Of a stretch of DNA of 38,921 bases, positions 9,906-18,689 are shown piece after piece. The translations under genes were made by a program, and so were the position numbers. The notes beneath the pieces were generated by a model. The model was not told the origin of the DNA and made no database searches. It saw only the letters and a list, made by a program, of their open reading frames with translations. How positions within the stretch are numbered: the stretch's first letter is position 1; each line of letters begins with the position of its first letter. The stretch spans positions 1 through 38,921 of the forward strand of contig QKPP01000053.1 of the NCBI GenBank assembly GCA_006508105.1, in the 5' to 3' direction. The stretch comes from Myxococcales bacterium FL481 (lineage in GTDB: Bacteria; Myxococcota_A; Polyangia; Nannocystales; Nannocystaceae).

Positions 9906-11771
9906 CTAGAACAAGATTTTGAACTCGGCGTACCCCGCCGACAAGGTTTCGTCGATCACACCCAGCAATGTATCGGAGGGACCCATGTAGATCTCAGCCC
10001 CCACGGACGTGATCATGCCGTCGGCCACGGAAAAGGCGAGCTTGGGGTAGGCCATCCACTCGCCGGTCGATACATTGGCCATTCCGAACACCGACAGCCC
10101 GAGTCGCTCGTGCAACAGCTTATACTCCGCCCGCAGCGAGATCGCGTGCTGCACGGCCTTGACCTGCGCGTGCAAGAGCCGATTGCGAATGGCGAGCTGG
10201 TCGTCGATGCTCGCCAAGAAGCGCTCCTCCGTAATCGGTGACAGCGGCTGATCGAGGTCCGCCAGCTCGTCGAGCACGGCGTCGCTATACTCCGGCGCGG
10301 GTAGTGCGTCCCAGTCGAACACGTAGCGCCCGTAGTACTGGACGATAAGGGACAGTTGGCCGAACTCGCGATCGATGCCCGCGACGTATTGAAGGTCGGG
10401 ATTGGGTGTGTGCAGTGTCGAGTCGTACTCGAGCGGATGACGATACGCCGCCTCGCCTCGCAGCCCGAACAAATCGCCAACGGCGGTCGAAAAGTCGAAC
10501 CCGGCCACATGGTGTTGGTAGGCCGTACGCGAGAGGCGAACCACCGGCGATTCCGCAAGCAGATCGTAGCTGTGGAACGTCAGGCCCGGCAGCGGCGCAT
10601 GACCGTACACGTACGAACCCGAGAGCTCGAAACTCGGGAGTTCCAGGTGCACCCGGCCCGCACCCAGCCCGTTGGCCAGCCGCGCGTCGGGATAATCCGG
10701 CTCGGCCAGCTCAATTTGGTCGCCGAGATCGAGCGCGGGCCAGTTGGCGGGCACAAACAAGGGCATCCACACGCCCTCGACCCGAATCGGACGCAGGTCG
10801 ACGGAGAACCTCAAGCCGACGTTACCCATCCGTCGATCGTCTTCGAGAGGCGACCGTATGCGCATGTCGATCGGCGTCAGCACGTTGGTCGGATTGATCC
10901 CGTCGGCGCGCCCCCACACGATGATTTGTTGGCCCAATCGGAGATCGAGGCGACCCACAAACCAGTCGACGTACGCGTCGCGCACGTCGATGCGAGTCAC
11001 GACCGACTCACCGTCGTGGCCGTAGCGCAACCGCAGATCTGCCACCCCGCGTGCGTCCCGGCCGGCTCGCACGTCCGGACGCAGCGCGAGCTCGCCGTAC
11101 CCGGCCTTGAGGTCGGGCTGCACGTAACCAACCGTTTTGCCGACAAACAGATCCCCGCGTACGTGCCCGTGCAATCCAAAGCTCAACGTCGATCGACCGC
11201 CGCTGGAACCGGGCGCGGCGGGATCGCCGGCTTTGCCGGTCGGGGCGGGAGCTGTCGCTGCACCGCCGTCGTTTCCGGACACGGCCGCCTCGAACAAACC
11301 GCCGCCATCGTTGCCCGCCACCGCCGCCTCGAACAAGCCGCCCTCAGATGAACGATCGACCGCGGACGAGCTCAGCTCCCCGCCCTCGGTGGGCGCTGGC
11401 TCCGACGCCTCGGAGGCCGAGGGCCTGGGGGACCCCATCGCCGACGCGTTCGCCGGGTCGGGCGCCTCGGTTCCCGTGAGGGCCTCGCGGCGGTCCGGAG
11501 CCGCCTCCTCCGCACCGGACGCCCGGGCGGGTTCGACAGCGTTTCGCCCGTTTGGCCGCGGTGAAACGGACGGACCGGACTCATCGACGGTGACCTCGGG
11601 GGTCCGCATCGAGCCGGCACTCGCGGGTGGAGTCCGGGAGGCGGGCGACGCCGCCCAGGCCATGTTCGGCGCGATCGCCAGCAAACTCAGCATTGCCAAG
11701 GCGACCACGTCACCGCGCGCAAAACGACCGGCCCGGCCCGCACATGACGAGATGCTCAACGACATAGACAT
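9906..11771 (-). CDS. DUF1302-like outer-membrane beta-barrel protein
   Basis: 621 residues from the ATG at 11771, which overlaps the KAS III-like stop (TGATG); AGGGGTG lies just upstream. A second ATG at 11765 is possible. A signal peptide (~1-40, ending MAWA) is followed by a ~150-residue Ser/Pro/Gly/Glu-rich linker that contains a near-duplicated 13-residue segment (GGLFEAAVAGNDG / GGLFEAAVSGNDG, near 11263-11342). From ~194 the sequence becomes barrel-like. The segment LRLGQQIIVWGRADGINPTNVL is typical of DUF1302-type barrels that accompany RND exporters. The chain ends in Phe, as outer-membrane barrels do for BAM recognition. It probably forms the outer-membrane exit of the exporter system. 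Confidence 0.8.
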   Translation of the reverse strand: MSMSLSISSCAGRAGRFARGDVVALAMLSLLAIAPNMAWAASPASRTPPASAGSMRTPEVTVDESGPSVSPRPNGRNAVEPARASGAEEAAPDRREALTGTEAPDPANASAMGSPRPSASEASEPAPTEGGELSSSAVDRSSEGGLFEAAVAGNDGGGLFEAAVSGNDGGAATAPAPTGKAGDPAAPGSSGGRSTLSFGLHGHVRGDLFVGKTVGYVQPDLKAGYGELALRPDVRAGRDARGVADLRLRYGHDGESVVTRIDVRDAYVDWFVGRLDLRLGQQIIVWGRADGINPTNVLTPIDMRIRSPLEDDRRMGNVGLRFSVDLRPIRVEGVWMPLFVPANWPALDLGDQIELAEPDYPDARLANGLGAGRVHLELPSFELSGSYVYGHAPLPGLTFHSYDLLAESPVVRLSRTAYQHHVAGFDFSTAVGDLFGLRGEAAYRHPLEYDSTLHTPNPDLQYVAGIDREFGQLSLIVQYYGRYVFDWDALPAPEYSDAVLDELADLDQPLSPITEERFLASIDDQLAIRNRLLHAQVKAVQHAISLRAEYKLLHERLGLSVFGMANVSTGEWMAYPKLAFSVADGMITSVGAEIYMGPSDTLLGVIDETLSAGYAEFKILF

Positions 11772-12799
11772 CACCCCTGTTGGACGTGCCAGCGCCCAGC
11801 GAGAACCACCATCGAAAACCCCGCCGCGGCACTTCCGAGAACGATCTTCGCCCCCGGCTGCGGCTCTTGAGCGGCGAGAAGCTCGCGGTAGGCGAGCCCC
11901 ACACTCGCGCTCGCGGTGTTGCCATAGAGATGGTGAGAACAGATCGCCTTGGCCGGATCGTCGCCGATGCCCTCGACGATCTTCTTCACCATCAGCTCGC
12001 TCGGCTGATGAAACACGTAGTGATCCGCCTGGTCCCAACCCAGCCGGTCGAGAAACGCCCTCAAGCGCGGCACGATAAGCCCGCTGAGACGCATCAGTTC
12101 TGTGGAGCTTGACATCAAGGTGCCCTTGATGGGCACCTGACACAGGTCCCAGTGGGCCGGCTCTGAGTAGCTCTCGAGTCCGCACAGCTCGAGGCCGCCG
12201 TTGGGCCAGGGCGTGCGGCGCACGATCAAGCTCGCGGCCCCGTTGCCGATCGTCAAGCCGGCCGACCGCAAGTGCAAGTCGGCGATGGCTTGGATGTCGT
12301 AGCTGAGATAATCACCGGCGAGCTCGCTCGTCGTGACCAACGCCGCGCGATAGTGGTCGTGCAAGCTGAGGTACCCGCAAGCCACCTGCACCGCTTCGAG
12401 ATGGCCCACGCAAGCACTGGTGACGTCGAGCGCGTGGGTCGACGTCAGCCCGAGTCGCGCTGCGATCTCGGTCGCCGTCGCTGGCTCGAAGTACTGCCGG
12501 GCGATTCCCCCGAACAACACCGTGTCCACGTCCTCGAGCGACGTCGCGTTGACTTGCAGGCAATCGTGCACCGCATCGACAGCGTAGTCCGCTACCCGAG
12601 CCTCCTCTCGCTCGTCGAGGTATCGCACCCGTGTTTGGCACATGGCGAAGATCCGCCGAATGGCTCCTTCCACCACCGACCAGCGCTTGGGATCGCCACG
12701 GTAGTTCGCTCGCACTTTGGCGAGCACGTCGTCGTTGTCCAGCTTCGTCGCCGGCAGAGCGACACCGGGGCGCGACAGATAAAGTGCGGGTAGCGTCAT
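11771..12799 (-). CDS. 3-oxoacyl-ACP synthase III-like (KAS III/FabH-type) enzyme
   Basis: 342 residues from the ATG at 12799, preceded by GAGAGG; a TTG at 12817 in the same frame is less likely. The thiolase-fold catalytic triad is complete: Cys130 (DVTSACVGH), His264 (FHQPSE) and Asn294 (YGNTAS). The C-terminal GSAAAGFSMVVLAGRW closes the second half of the fold. KAS III enzymes condense an acyl-CoA starter with malonyl-ACP or use other acyl acceptors. The lack of other fatty-acid synthesis genes nearby, and its position as first gene of an export operon, suggest a dedicated role in making or modifying the exported molecule rather than being the housekeeping FabH. Substrate not deducible. 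Confidence 0.88.
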   Translation of the reverse strand: MTLPALYLSRPGVALPATKLDNDDVLAKVRANYRGDPKRWSVVEGAIRRIFAMCQTRVRYLDEREEARVADYAVDAVHDCLQVNATSLEDVDTVLFGGIARQYFEPATATEIAARLGLTSTHALDVTSACVGHLEAVQVACGYLSLHDHYRAALVTTSELAGDYLSYDIQAIADLHLRSAGLTIGNGAASLIVRRTPWPNGGLELCGLESYSEPAHWDLCQVPIKGTLMSSSTELMRLSGLIVPRLRAFLDRLGWDQADHYVFHQPSELMVKKIVEGIGDDPAKAICSHHLYGNTASASVGLAYRELLAAQEPQPGAKIVLGSAAAGFSMVVLAGRWHVQQG

Positions 12800-12931
12800 C
12801 GACCTCTCGGATCCCAACGGGACTCAGAAAGTGCCGGCGAGTGTCTCAAACTGCCGCCGAGCGCACACCCGCGCGCTACCCGTGCCGCGCCGGGCTCGGC
12901 ACCTGCATACGCATCAGCGCGAGCTCCGTCG

Positions 12932-12964
12932 GGGGCCCACGGGTCGTGGGTCGAGTCGGGCCCC
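12932..12964 (-). terminator. Hairpin downstream of cysQ
   Basis: GGGGCCC (12932-12938) is the exact reverse complement of GGGCCCC (12958-12964), with a 19-base loop. It lies 55 bases past the cysQ stop and before the KAS III-like gene. There is no T-run, so it may be a terminator or processing hairpin. Confidence 0.35.
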
Positions 12965-13018
12965 ATGGCATTGACGCGTCGCGTCCACGGCGCAAACGCG
13001 AGGAGACCCAGCGCCCCG

Positions 13019-13810
13019 CTACCGCACGATGAACCAACCGTTGCGCAGGTTCGCCTTGTTGTAGCGCATCGGATCGCCACTCTCGTGGTCGACCACCGCC
13101 CGTCCGGCCGCGACGGCAATGGCCTGCCCGGCCGCGATATCCCACTCCATCGTGGGTCCGAAGCGGGGATACACGTCCGCCGACCCCTCGGCCACCAGGC
13201 AGATCTTCAGTGAAGAACCCACCGAGCGCAGCTCGATCGACCCGTGCTCGGCCCGAAGTTGCTCGAAAAACGCTTCGGTCTCGGGCGAAGGATGAGACCG
13301 GCTCGCGACAACCACCATCTGGTCGCGCGCCGGCTCACACGGCAAACGACGCGCTGCCGCCACGTACTCGCTCCACGAAGCTCGCGGCGAGACTTCGTCC
13401 GCTCGGTACGCGCCCACCTCTGCGGCGCCGAAATACAGCCGCCGGGAGACTGGGACCCAGATCACACCCAGAACCGGGGCCCCGTCGCTGATCAGCGCGA
13501 TGTTGACCGTGAACTCCCCGTTGCGCTTGATGAACTCTTTCGTGCCGTCGAGGGGGTCGACGAGCCAGAAGCGATCCCAGTCTCGCCGCTGGTCGTACGG
13601 GATATCCGCCCCTTCCTCGCTCAGCACCGGCAGACCGGTCGATTGCAGCCCCTCCACAATCACCCGGTGCGCCCGGCGGTCGGCCTCGGTCAAAGGTGAA
13701 TCATCGGCCTTCCGCTCCACGTCAAACGACGTGCCGTAGACCGCCAAAATCTCGTCTCCCGCCCGAAGAGCAGCGTCGATGGCACAAGTGAGCAATGAAG
13801 TCGTGTCCAT
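13019..13810 (-). CDS. cysQ: 3'(2'),5'-bisphosphate nucleotidase CysQ
   Basis: 263 residues from the ATG at 13810. It belongs to the inositol-monophosphatase superfamily. Metal-binding and catalytic motifs are present: SPLTEADRRAH, EEGAD (~64-68), VDPLDGTKEF (Asp85, Asp88, Thr90) and EWDIAAGQ (Asp224). The TKEF following the DPLDG is typical of CysQ rather than inositol phosphatases. CysQ hydrolyses PAP, the by-product of PAPS-dependent sulfate reduction and sulfotransfer, and so fits with cysNC elsewhere in the window. The start has only a weak ribosome site. It is divergent from the chalcone-isomerase-like gene. The open frame extends upstream to 13852, but those 14 residues add nothing recognisable. 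Confidence 0.92.
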   Translation of the reverse strand: MDTTSLLTCAIDAALRAGDEILAVYGTSFDVERKADDSPLTEADRRAHRVIVEGLQSTGLPVLSEEGADIPYDQRRDWDRFWLVDPLDGTKEFIKRNGEFTVNIALISDGAPVLGVIWVPVSRRLYFGAAEVGAYRADEVSPRASWSEYVAAARRLPCEPARDQMVVVASRSHPSPETEAFFEQLRAEHGSIELRSVGSSLKICLVAEGSADVYPRFGPTMEWDIAAGQAIAVAAGRAVVDHESGDPMRYNKANLRNGWFIVR

Positions 13811-14113
13811 AGGTCGCTGCCGCAGTGTCGCGGAGCGTGGATCGTGGCGCAAGCGCAGCGTCGAGTATTCAGAGGTCGGCGAAGGCGGCGCCCACCCATC
13901 GCATCTGCGTCACCCACATCACCGACGGTTCGGTTGAACATCCACCGAGTGGCCGACGTCGTAGGCCATCATCCGCCTGCGGTCTCAGGCGGACTGACCG
14001 CCCGCGACCGGGCCTACCGCTCCCATGATAAGCTGCCCGGTACTGTGGGTTGTCCGTCGCGCCGGCGCCAGACCCCGGTGAACCGAACACCACCGGAGAT
14101 TTCGGAAGAGAAC
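13811..14113. other. Divergent intergenic region, cysQ / chalcone-isomerase-like gene
   Basis: 303 bases that must contain both promoters. Only a short imperfect inverted repeat (GCGGTC ... GACCGC near 13979-14001) is visible. No gene is supported. Confidence 0.4.
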
Positions 14114-14719
14114 ATGTCGCTTTGGTCCACATCACCTGCCCGCACGCTTGGACGCTTGGTCGCGCTTGCGGCACTCGCCACGTCTCTGGCCGCCATTCGC
14201 CCTGCCTCCGCGCTCGACAACGGCTTTCCCCCCACCCTCACGGTCGAGGGCAAGTCACTCAAACGCATCGGCACGGGTCTGCGCGAGTTTTTGTTCTTCG
14301 ACATCTATCGGTTGGGGGCTTACTCCGAAAGCGGGAACTGTAGTCCCTCGTCGATCGTGTCGGCCAATGAAACCAAGTACCTCCAGCTCAAGATGTTGCG
14401 GGAGATCCCGAAGGATCGCATGGTGTCCACCCTGCGCAGCTCGCTCGAAGACAACCTGCCGCCCAACCCGAGCGCGGAGCTGCGTGAGCAGGTCAAAGCC
14501 TTCCTCGGCAAGTTCTCGGGGGATGTGCCCGAGGGCGCCCGGGTCGAGATCATCTACGCTCCGGGGAAGGGCACCATTCTCCGGCAAAGCGGACGCGAGC
14601 TCGGAGCCGCCACGCCGGGCAAGCCCTTCGCCGACGTCGTCTGGCGGGCCTACTTCGGCGCCAAGAGCTGCTGCAGCGATCTGAAGAAGGACGTGATCAA
14701 AGAGTGTCGCGGGGGCTAG
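14114..14719 (+). CDS. Exported chalcone-isomerase-like domain protein
   Basis: 201 residues. The ATG is preceded by GGAAGAG at good spacing, which decides the start over the longer open frame from 13844. A signal peptide of ~33 residues ends ASA. The mature domain shows the pattern of bacterial chalcone-isomerase-like proteins: LTVEGKSLKRIGTGLREFLFFDIYRLGAY, then KYLQLKMLREIPKDRM, then a helical segment and VEIIYAPGKGTIL, and a final GKPFADVVWRAYFGAK. The family in bacteria is mostly non-enzymatic or fatty-acid-binding; no substrate can be deduced. Two Cys pairs (14335-14341 region and a C-C near the end) may form disulfides. It is convergent with the FadL-type gene. Confidence 0.85.
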   Translation: MSLWSTSPARTLGRLVALAALATSLAAIRPASALDNGFPPTLTVEGKSLKRIGTGLREFLFFDIYRLGAYSESGNCSPSSIVSANETKYLQLKMLREIPKDRMVSTLRSSLEDNLPPNPSAELREQVKAFLGKFSGDVPEGARVEIIYAPGKGTILRQSGRELGAATPGKPFADVVWRAYFGAKSCCSDLKKDVIKECRGG

Positions 14720-14736
14720 GCCGCTTCCGCCCCGGC

Positions 14737-14792
14737 CGAGTCCGGCTGCTGCACGCCGAGTAACGCCGTCGGGCGCAGCGCGACCGGACTCG
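14737..14792. terminator. Inverted repeat between convergent genes
   Basis: CGAGTCCGG (14737-14745) and CCGGACTCG (14784-14792) are exact reverse complements around a 38-base loop. It lies between the convergent stops at 14719 and 14847, where a bidirectional terminator is expected. The long loop makes this uncertain. Confidence 0.35.
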
Positions 14793-14846
14793 CGACTACG
14801 ACCAAAGCTCGGTTCAAGTCGCCGACGGATCGGCCCGAACCGGCCC

Positions 14847-16364
14847 TCAAAACCGGTACAAGACGTCGAGTTCGGCGGTGTGCGTCTGTGCTTGGTAGCG
14901 CCCGCCGTTGATGACTGGCGAGGGTTGACCCAGGTAGGCCGGATGACACGACTGGGCATCGTCGTAGGGGGGCTCGCACCAGCTTCCTGGGACTTCTTGG
15001 TACACGCGACCGCGGCCTTCGGACACCTCGACGGCCGCTTGGCGGCGGTAGCCGTAGGAAAGGGCCAGCTCCACGGGGCCGATCATGACGGACGCCCCGA
15101 CGGCACCAAACACCTGGTGCCCCCCAAAGAAGTCCACGTGCATGTACGCGGGGTCAACACTCGGCGACTCGTAGCCGGCCCCAGCCCGCAATGTGAGCCA
15201 TCCCGGCACGACCAGAACATCTCCGCCCAACTGCACGCCGAACGTATCGCGCCAGCGCTTGTCTAACTCGATCCGACCGACATCGAGCTCCTGACCCGCA
15301 AGGGTGCCAACGAGCCCATCGCCGTCCATCACAAACGCGTCGACTTGAGACGTCGCTTCGTAAACCAAGTTGAGCTCGATATCGAAGTGCCGGCGACGGC
15401 CGCGGCGGTGAAGGTACCGCAGGCCCAGGCGACCCCACATCGGCATGGGCATGCTCAACGTCACGTCGTTCGCCTCCTCCCCATCGCGCGACAGCTCCAC
15501 CTCGTGCTCGAGCCCTTCGGCCAGCGGTTCGACGTCAAGACGGGCCGCCGCCTTGAGCTGGTAGGGGACCACCTGGCCAGCAGCCGCGATCTCGAACCGT
15601 GGCGTGGGCCGGTACCAAGCCCCCACAATGCCGGTCATCGCGAACCCATCACGGCCGCGGATCGTCGCCAGCATGTCGAGGCGGCTCGCGACCGGGTTCG
15701 CGAGGCCGACGAAGACGTTGGCATCGACCACCAGTTCGTACTCGAGCTTGGGGACCGTGACCCACTGCGCTGTCGCTCCGATGCCGAACACGTCCTTGAA
15801 CTTCCAAGCGGCCGCCCCCGCGATGTGCAACATCTGCACGTCGCGACGCACCATCATGTAGCGCTGGCCGCCGTCTTCGGGAAAGTCCTGGGCCGCCACG
15901 CCGGCCGGTGCGTAGGCACCGAACGCGAACCCCCAGTCGCGCAAACCCAACGACGAGGTTACCCCGAGCACGGGGTCGAGCGCCTGCCAAGGCCGACTGT
16001 TTTCCACAGTATCGAATTCGACGTACGGAGGCACACCGTCGACGGGATCGCCCCAATCTAAGGTAGAACGTCGCGCGAAACGCTGCTCGTTGTGCGACAG
16101 CCGGTTCCCGGCGTGAACCAGCGTGAAGGGCATCCGCGCAAGCCCGGCCGGGTTGAGCGCCACCGCGGAGAAGTCATCGGCACGAGCGGTGAACGCCCCG
16201 GCCCGCCCGGACGCCCGCGCCCCCTTCGTGCCGAAGAAGTAGCCCCCCGCGTGCGCCGGTAGGGCAGACAAACCTAGAGCCGCGACGGGCAGCCCCCAGG
16301 CCGCACGGGCGAGCCTCGACCTACGGGTACAGCGACGTTTCAAGCGTGTTGAAACCGAACGCAT
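14847..16364 (-). CDS. FadL/OmpP1/TodX-type outer-membrane transporter
   Basis: 505 residues from the ATG at 16364, which overlaps the arylsulfotransferase-like gene by 44 bases. No good ribosome site is seen; a GTG at 16355 is an alternative. The basic N-terminus plus hydrophobic stretch ending PAHA is a signal peptide. The plug-region pattern GTKGARASGRAGAFTARADDFSAVALNPAGLA is diagnostic of the FadL family (interrupted here at ~20 residues for reading). A 14-strand barrel pattern follows and the chain ends LYRF with C-terminal Phe. These channels admit hydrophobic molecules such as fatty acids or aromatics across the outer membrane. As last gene of its operon, it probably handles the substrate or product of the upstream arylsulfotransferase-like protein. 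Confidence 0.87.
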   Translation of the reverse strand: MRSVSTRLKRRCTRRSRLARAAWGLPVAALGLSALPAHAGGYFFGTKGARASGRAGAFTARADDFSAVALNPAGLARMPFTLVHAGNRLSHNEQRFARRSTLDWGDPVDGVPPYVEFDTVENSRPWQALDPVLGVTSSLGLRDWGFAFGAYAPAGVAAQDFPEDGGQRYMMVRRDVQMLHIAGAAAWKFKDVFGIGATAQWVTVPKLEYELVVDANVFVGLANPVASRLDMLATIRGRDGFAMTGIVGAWYRPTPRFEIAAAGQVVPYQLKAAARLDVEPLAEGLEHEVELSRDGEEANDVTLSMPMPMWGRLGLRYLHRRGRRRHFDIELNLVYEATSQVDAFVMDGDGLVGTLAGQELDVGRIELDKRWRDTFGVQLGGDVLVVPGWLTLRAGAGYESPSVDPAYMHVDFFGGHQVFGAVGASVMIGPVELALSYGYRRQAAVEVSEGRGRVYQEVPGSWCEPPYDDAQSCHPAYLGQPSPVINGGRYQAQTHTAELDVLYRF

Positions 16365-17673
16365 AGCCGGCGCCACTGTTGAGCTTCCACTTCGACGTGC
16401 CATCGGCCCCGACGCGCTCGAGCTGGCCGGCCGCCGACCAGTTGACAAACGTGTCGCCGCCCGCCATTCGGGTGGGCTCGCCCAGCACGAACGTGTAAAC
16501 GGTGGGATCGCTGGTGTAGTCCCAAACTTGCGTGGCCGTGCCCGCCACGAGATCGAGCTGGTACTCGACGACGCGCGAGATGTTGCCTGGGCTCCCCTCG
16601 TTGTCGAACACCAGCAGATGGCCATTTTCGAGCATCTGGAACTGATGCTGGTGAAGAAACGGGAGCGTGCCGGGAGCAAACGTCAACGTGGACGCGGTTT
16701 GCCCCAACACCCACTCGCATGCGCCCGTTTGGCGGTTGATCCGAGTGATGCTGCTGAAGTTGCGCATCCCCAAGTAGTACACATCGCCGGTGGGATCGTA
16801 GTCGAGCGCGTTCGCAAACGTCCACCCGTGCGCCATCTCGGCCACGGGGTGGAGCGCGGGATCGAAGCAGTCCCACGCGCTCCACACCTGAGTTTGAGTC
16901 CCGTCGGGAGCGACCTCGACCAAGCGATCGCCGCGAACCTGCACGCCATTGACGTCGCGATACTCCACGACGATCGCGGTCATGGTGCCGTCGGGGAGCT
17001 CGACGAAGTCGTGCGCCAACAACGAAAGCGGGATCGAGGACGGCGGCGAACCATCCAACGGCACCCGCACGAGTTCGGAGTTGTCCGCGGGATCGCCCGA
17101 CACGCTACCCGCGTTGTACAAAATGCTCTCGCCGTCGTTGGCCAAGCGCACCCGGTAGACGTCAAGATCGCGATCTTCGATGTGGTACCAAACGATGTCG
17201 CCATCCCCATCGATGATGGTGGCCGCGGTCGTGGTGCCCAGCAACGGCACGAGCGTGTACTCCTCGTGGCCACCGCCTTGAAGTGTCAGCGAGGGCAACA
17301 CGGTGGGCAAAAACCCAGTTTCGACGGTTTGGATCGAGCTCGCGGCCGCTTCGTCGCCGTCCCAGATCACAACGCGGTAGAAGTACGGAGTGCCGGCCTT
17401 GAGCCCGAGCAAAGCGACAGAGTGCTCGGTGCTGGCCGCGGCCTCGAGCGGCGTTCTCTGACCCAGCGCTTCGGTCGGCCCATACTCCACGTAACCCGTC
17501 GACTCGCTTTCGGTCGTCCATGAGACCTGGACCACCGTGGAGATCGTCGGACTCACGGTAGCCGAAACGTTCTCGGGAGTATTCGTATCCGAGTCCGATT
17601 TCTCGCAGCTACCCGCCAGCGGGCCCAAACTCAGTGCGACGGCCCATGCCGCGGCTTTCGTTCCCATTCGCAT
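16321..17673 (-). CDS. Arylsulfotransferase (ASST)-like lipoprotein
   Basis: 450 residues from the ATG at 17673, preceded by GGAGGG and overlapping the upstream stop (TGATG). The lipobox LAGSC puts the lipidated Cys at ~23. An Fn3-like domain (~30-125; VQVSWTTESESTGYVEYG, TPYFYRVVIWDGDE) precedes a beta-propeller (~130-450). The propeller carries the pattern of arylsulfotransferase-type proteins: IIDGDGDIVWYH, LLAHDFVELPDGT, MAHGWTFANALDYDPTGD, RINRQTGACEWVLG and FLHQHQFQMLENGHLLVFDN. Conserved His residues in the HDF, HGW and HQHQF segments are candidates for the sulfate-accepting and binding His. ASST enzymes move sulfate between phenolic compounds without PAPS; whether this member keeps that activity is not certain. 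Confidence 0.82.
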   Translation of the reverse strand: MRMGTKAAAWAVALSLGPLAGSCEKSDSDTNTPENVSATVSPTISTVVQVSWTTESESTGYVEYGPTEALGQRTPLEAAASTEHSVALLGLKAGTPYFYRVVIWDGDEAAASSIQTVETGFLPTVLPSLTLQGGGHEEYTLVPLLGTTTAATIIDGDGDIVWYHIEDRDLDVYRVRLANDGESILYNAGSVSGDPADNSELVRVPLDGSPPSSIPLSLLAHDFVELPDGTMTAIVVEYRDVNGVQVRGDRLVEVAPDGTQTQVWSAWDCFDPALHPVAEMAHGWTFANALDYDPTGDVYYLGMRNFSSITRINRQTGACEWVLGQTASTLTFAPGTLPFLHQHQFQMLENGHLLVFDNEGSPGNISRVVEYQLDLVAGTATQVWDYTSDPTVYTFVLGEPTRMAGGDTFVNWSAAGQLERVGADGTSKWKLNSGAGYAFGFNTLETSLYP

Positions 17674-18665
17674 CACTCGCCCTCCGTTGGCTGCAGGATC
17701 GTGAGAACTCGCGGAGCCGGGTTTTGGCAAGTGCTACACATCAGCCCCAACACCCAAGTGCCCCCGTCGACAAAACCGGAGAACCGAGAACCATCGGCGG
17801 CGGTCGCCTGAGTCAGATCCGCGGTCTTGCCTTGCGGCACGTCGAGCTCCCACAACGTGGTTGCGATCAACTCCAAATCGAGGATCTTCGCCTGCAGATC
17901 CGCCGGGGTCATTCCTTGGTAGTAGCCAAGCAATACGCCATCGACTTTCTCCAGGGGGTTGCCCTGGCCATCGACGGTCGCCTCGCGCCAATCGACGACC
18001 CACGGGCCCGACCGGGGCACCGTCACCGGCGTGAGCGAACTCAGATCGGCCGTGAACTGCAAGATACCGCACCCTTGCGTCACATCGACCATCGTGTTCA
18101 CGGAGTCGACCGATGGCGTCAGAAAGACCATCGTCCGCGTGCCCACCCCCTGAGCGGTGCCGGTGGTAAACGACAGCATATAGGTTTGATCCAGCGCTGC
18201 GTCGTATTCCTTGTCCACCGCGATATCGGTGCCGAGAAAGTTAAGCTGCGAGAGCTTGGCGCAGGTGGCGTTACCCGTGTGATACTCGAGGTACCCGTTG
18301 AGCTCAGACTGAGCGAGCTCCCCTTGCGCGAGCCGTTGTTCGACCTCCTCCTGAGACAAGTGCGGAAACCGAACCAGCGTCATGTTGTTGAGATCGGCGA
18401 CGGGGTCCACCGGATGGCACTGAATGTCGTCGACGATATTCGGCCAACAAACGTCGATGTCGACGCCCGAAGCGGTGACCACCGCCGGGATGTCGAGGGA
18501 AGACACCGAGGAGTAGTTGTTGGCGTCCCGCACGGCGATATTGCCGGCCTCTTCCTCCTCCTCATCATCCGGATTGGCTTCGCAGGCGAAGCTCAGTGCG
18601 AGCGGCGCTAGCACGAGGTGCGACCAGAGGATCGCGGTACGATCGATTCGAAGACGGTTGAGCAT
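17673..18665 (-). CDS. Lipoprotein of unknown function, operon with ASST-like gene
   Basis: 330 residues from the ATG at 18665 (AAGG five bases upstream); a GTG at 18671 is an alternative. A signal peptide ends LSFAC (lipidated Cys ~28) and is followed by a short acidic stretch, NPDDEEEEEAGN. The body is rich in Asp, Thr and Val with several Cys (CWPN, DIQCHP, NATCAK, TQGCG) and a C-terminal CSTC motif. I do not recognise the family. Its stop overlaps the start of the ASST-like gene, so it is likely part of the same envelope complex or pathway. Confidence 0.75.
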   Translation of the reverse strand: MLNRLRIDRTAILWSHLVLAPLALSFACEANPDDEEEEEAGNIAVRDANNYSSVSSLDIPAVVTASGVDIDVCWPNIVDDIQCHPVDPVADLNNMTLVRFPHLSQEEVEQRLAQGELAQSELNGYLEYHTGNATCAKLSQLNFLGTDIAVDKEYDAALDQTYMLSFTTGTAQGVGTRTMVFLTPSVDSVNTMVDVTQGCGILQFTADLSSLTPVTVPRSGPWVVDWREATVDGQGNPLEKVDGVLLGYYQGMTPADLQAKILDLELIATTLWELDVPQGKTADLTQATAADGSRFSGFVDGGTWVLGLMCSTCQNPAPRVLTILQPTEGE

Positions 18666-18689
18666 GAGCACCTTGAGTCAATAGGCTGG

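Noticed and set aside
8773-9909. 378-codon plus-strand frame opposite the RND exporter
   Set aside because: Gln/His/Asp-rich shadow with no signal or domain; the RND frame has a full domain match.
12800-12817. TTG start for the KAS III-like gene
   Set aside because: The ATG at 12799 has GAGAGG at proper spacing; the TTG would place that ribosome site inside the gene.
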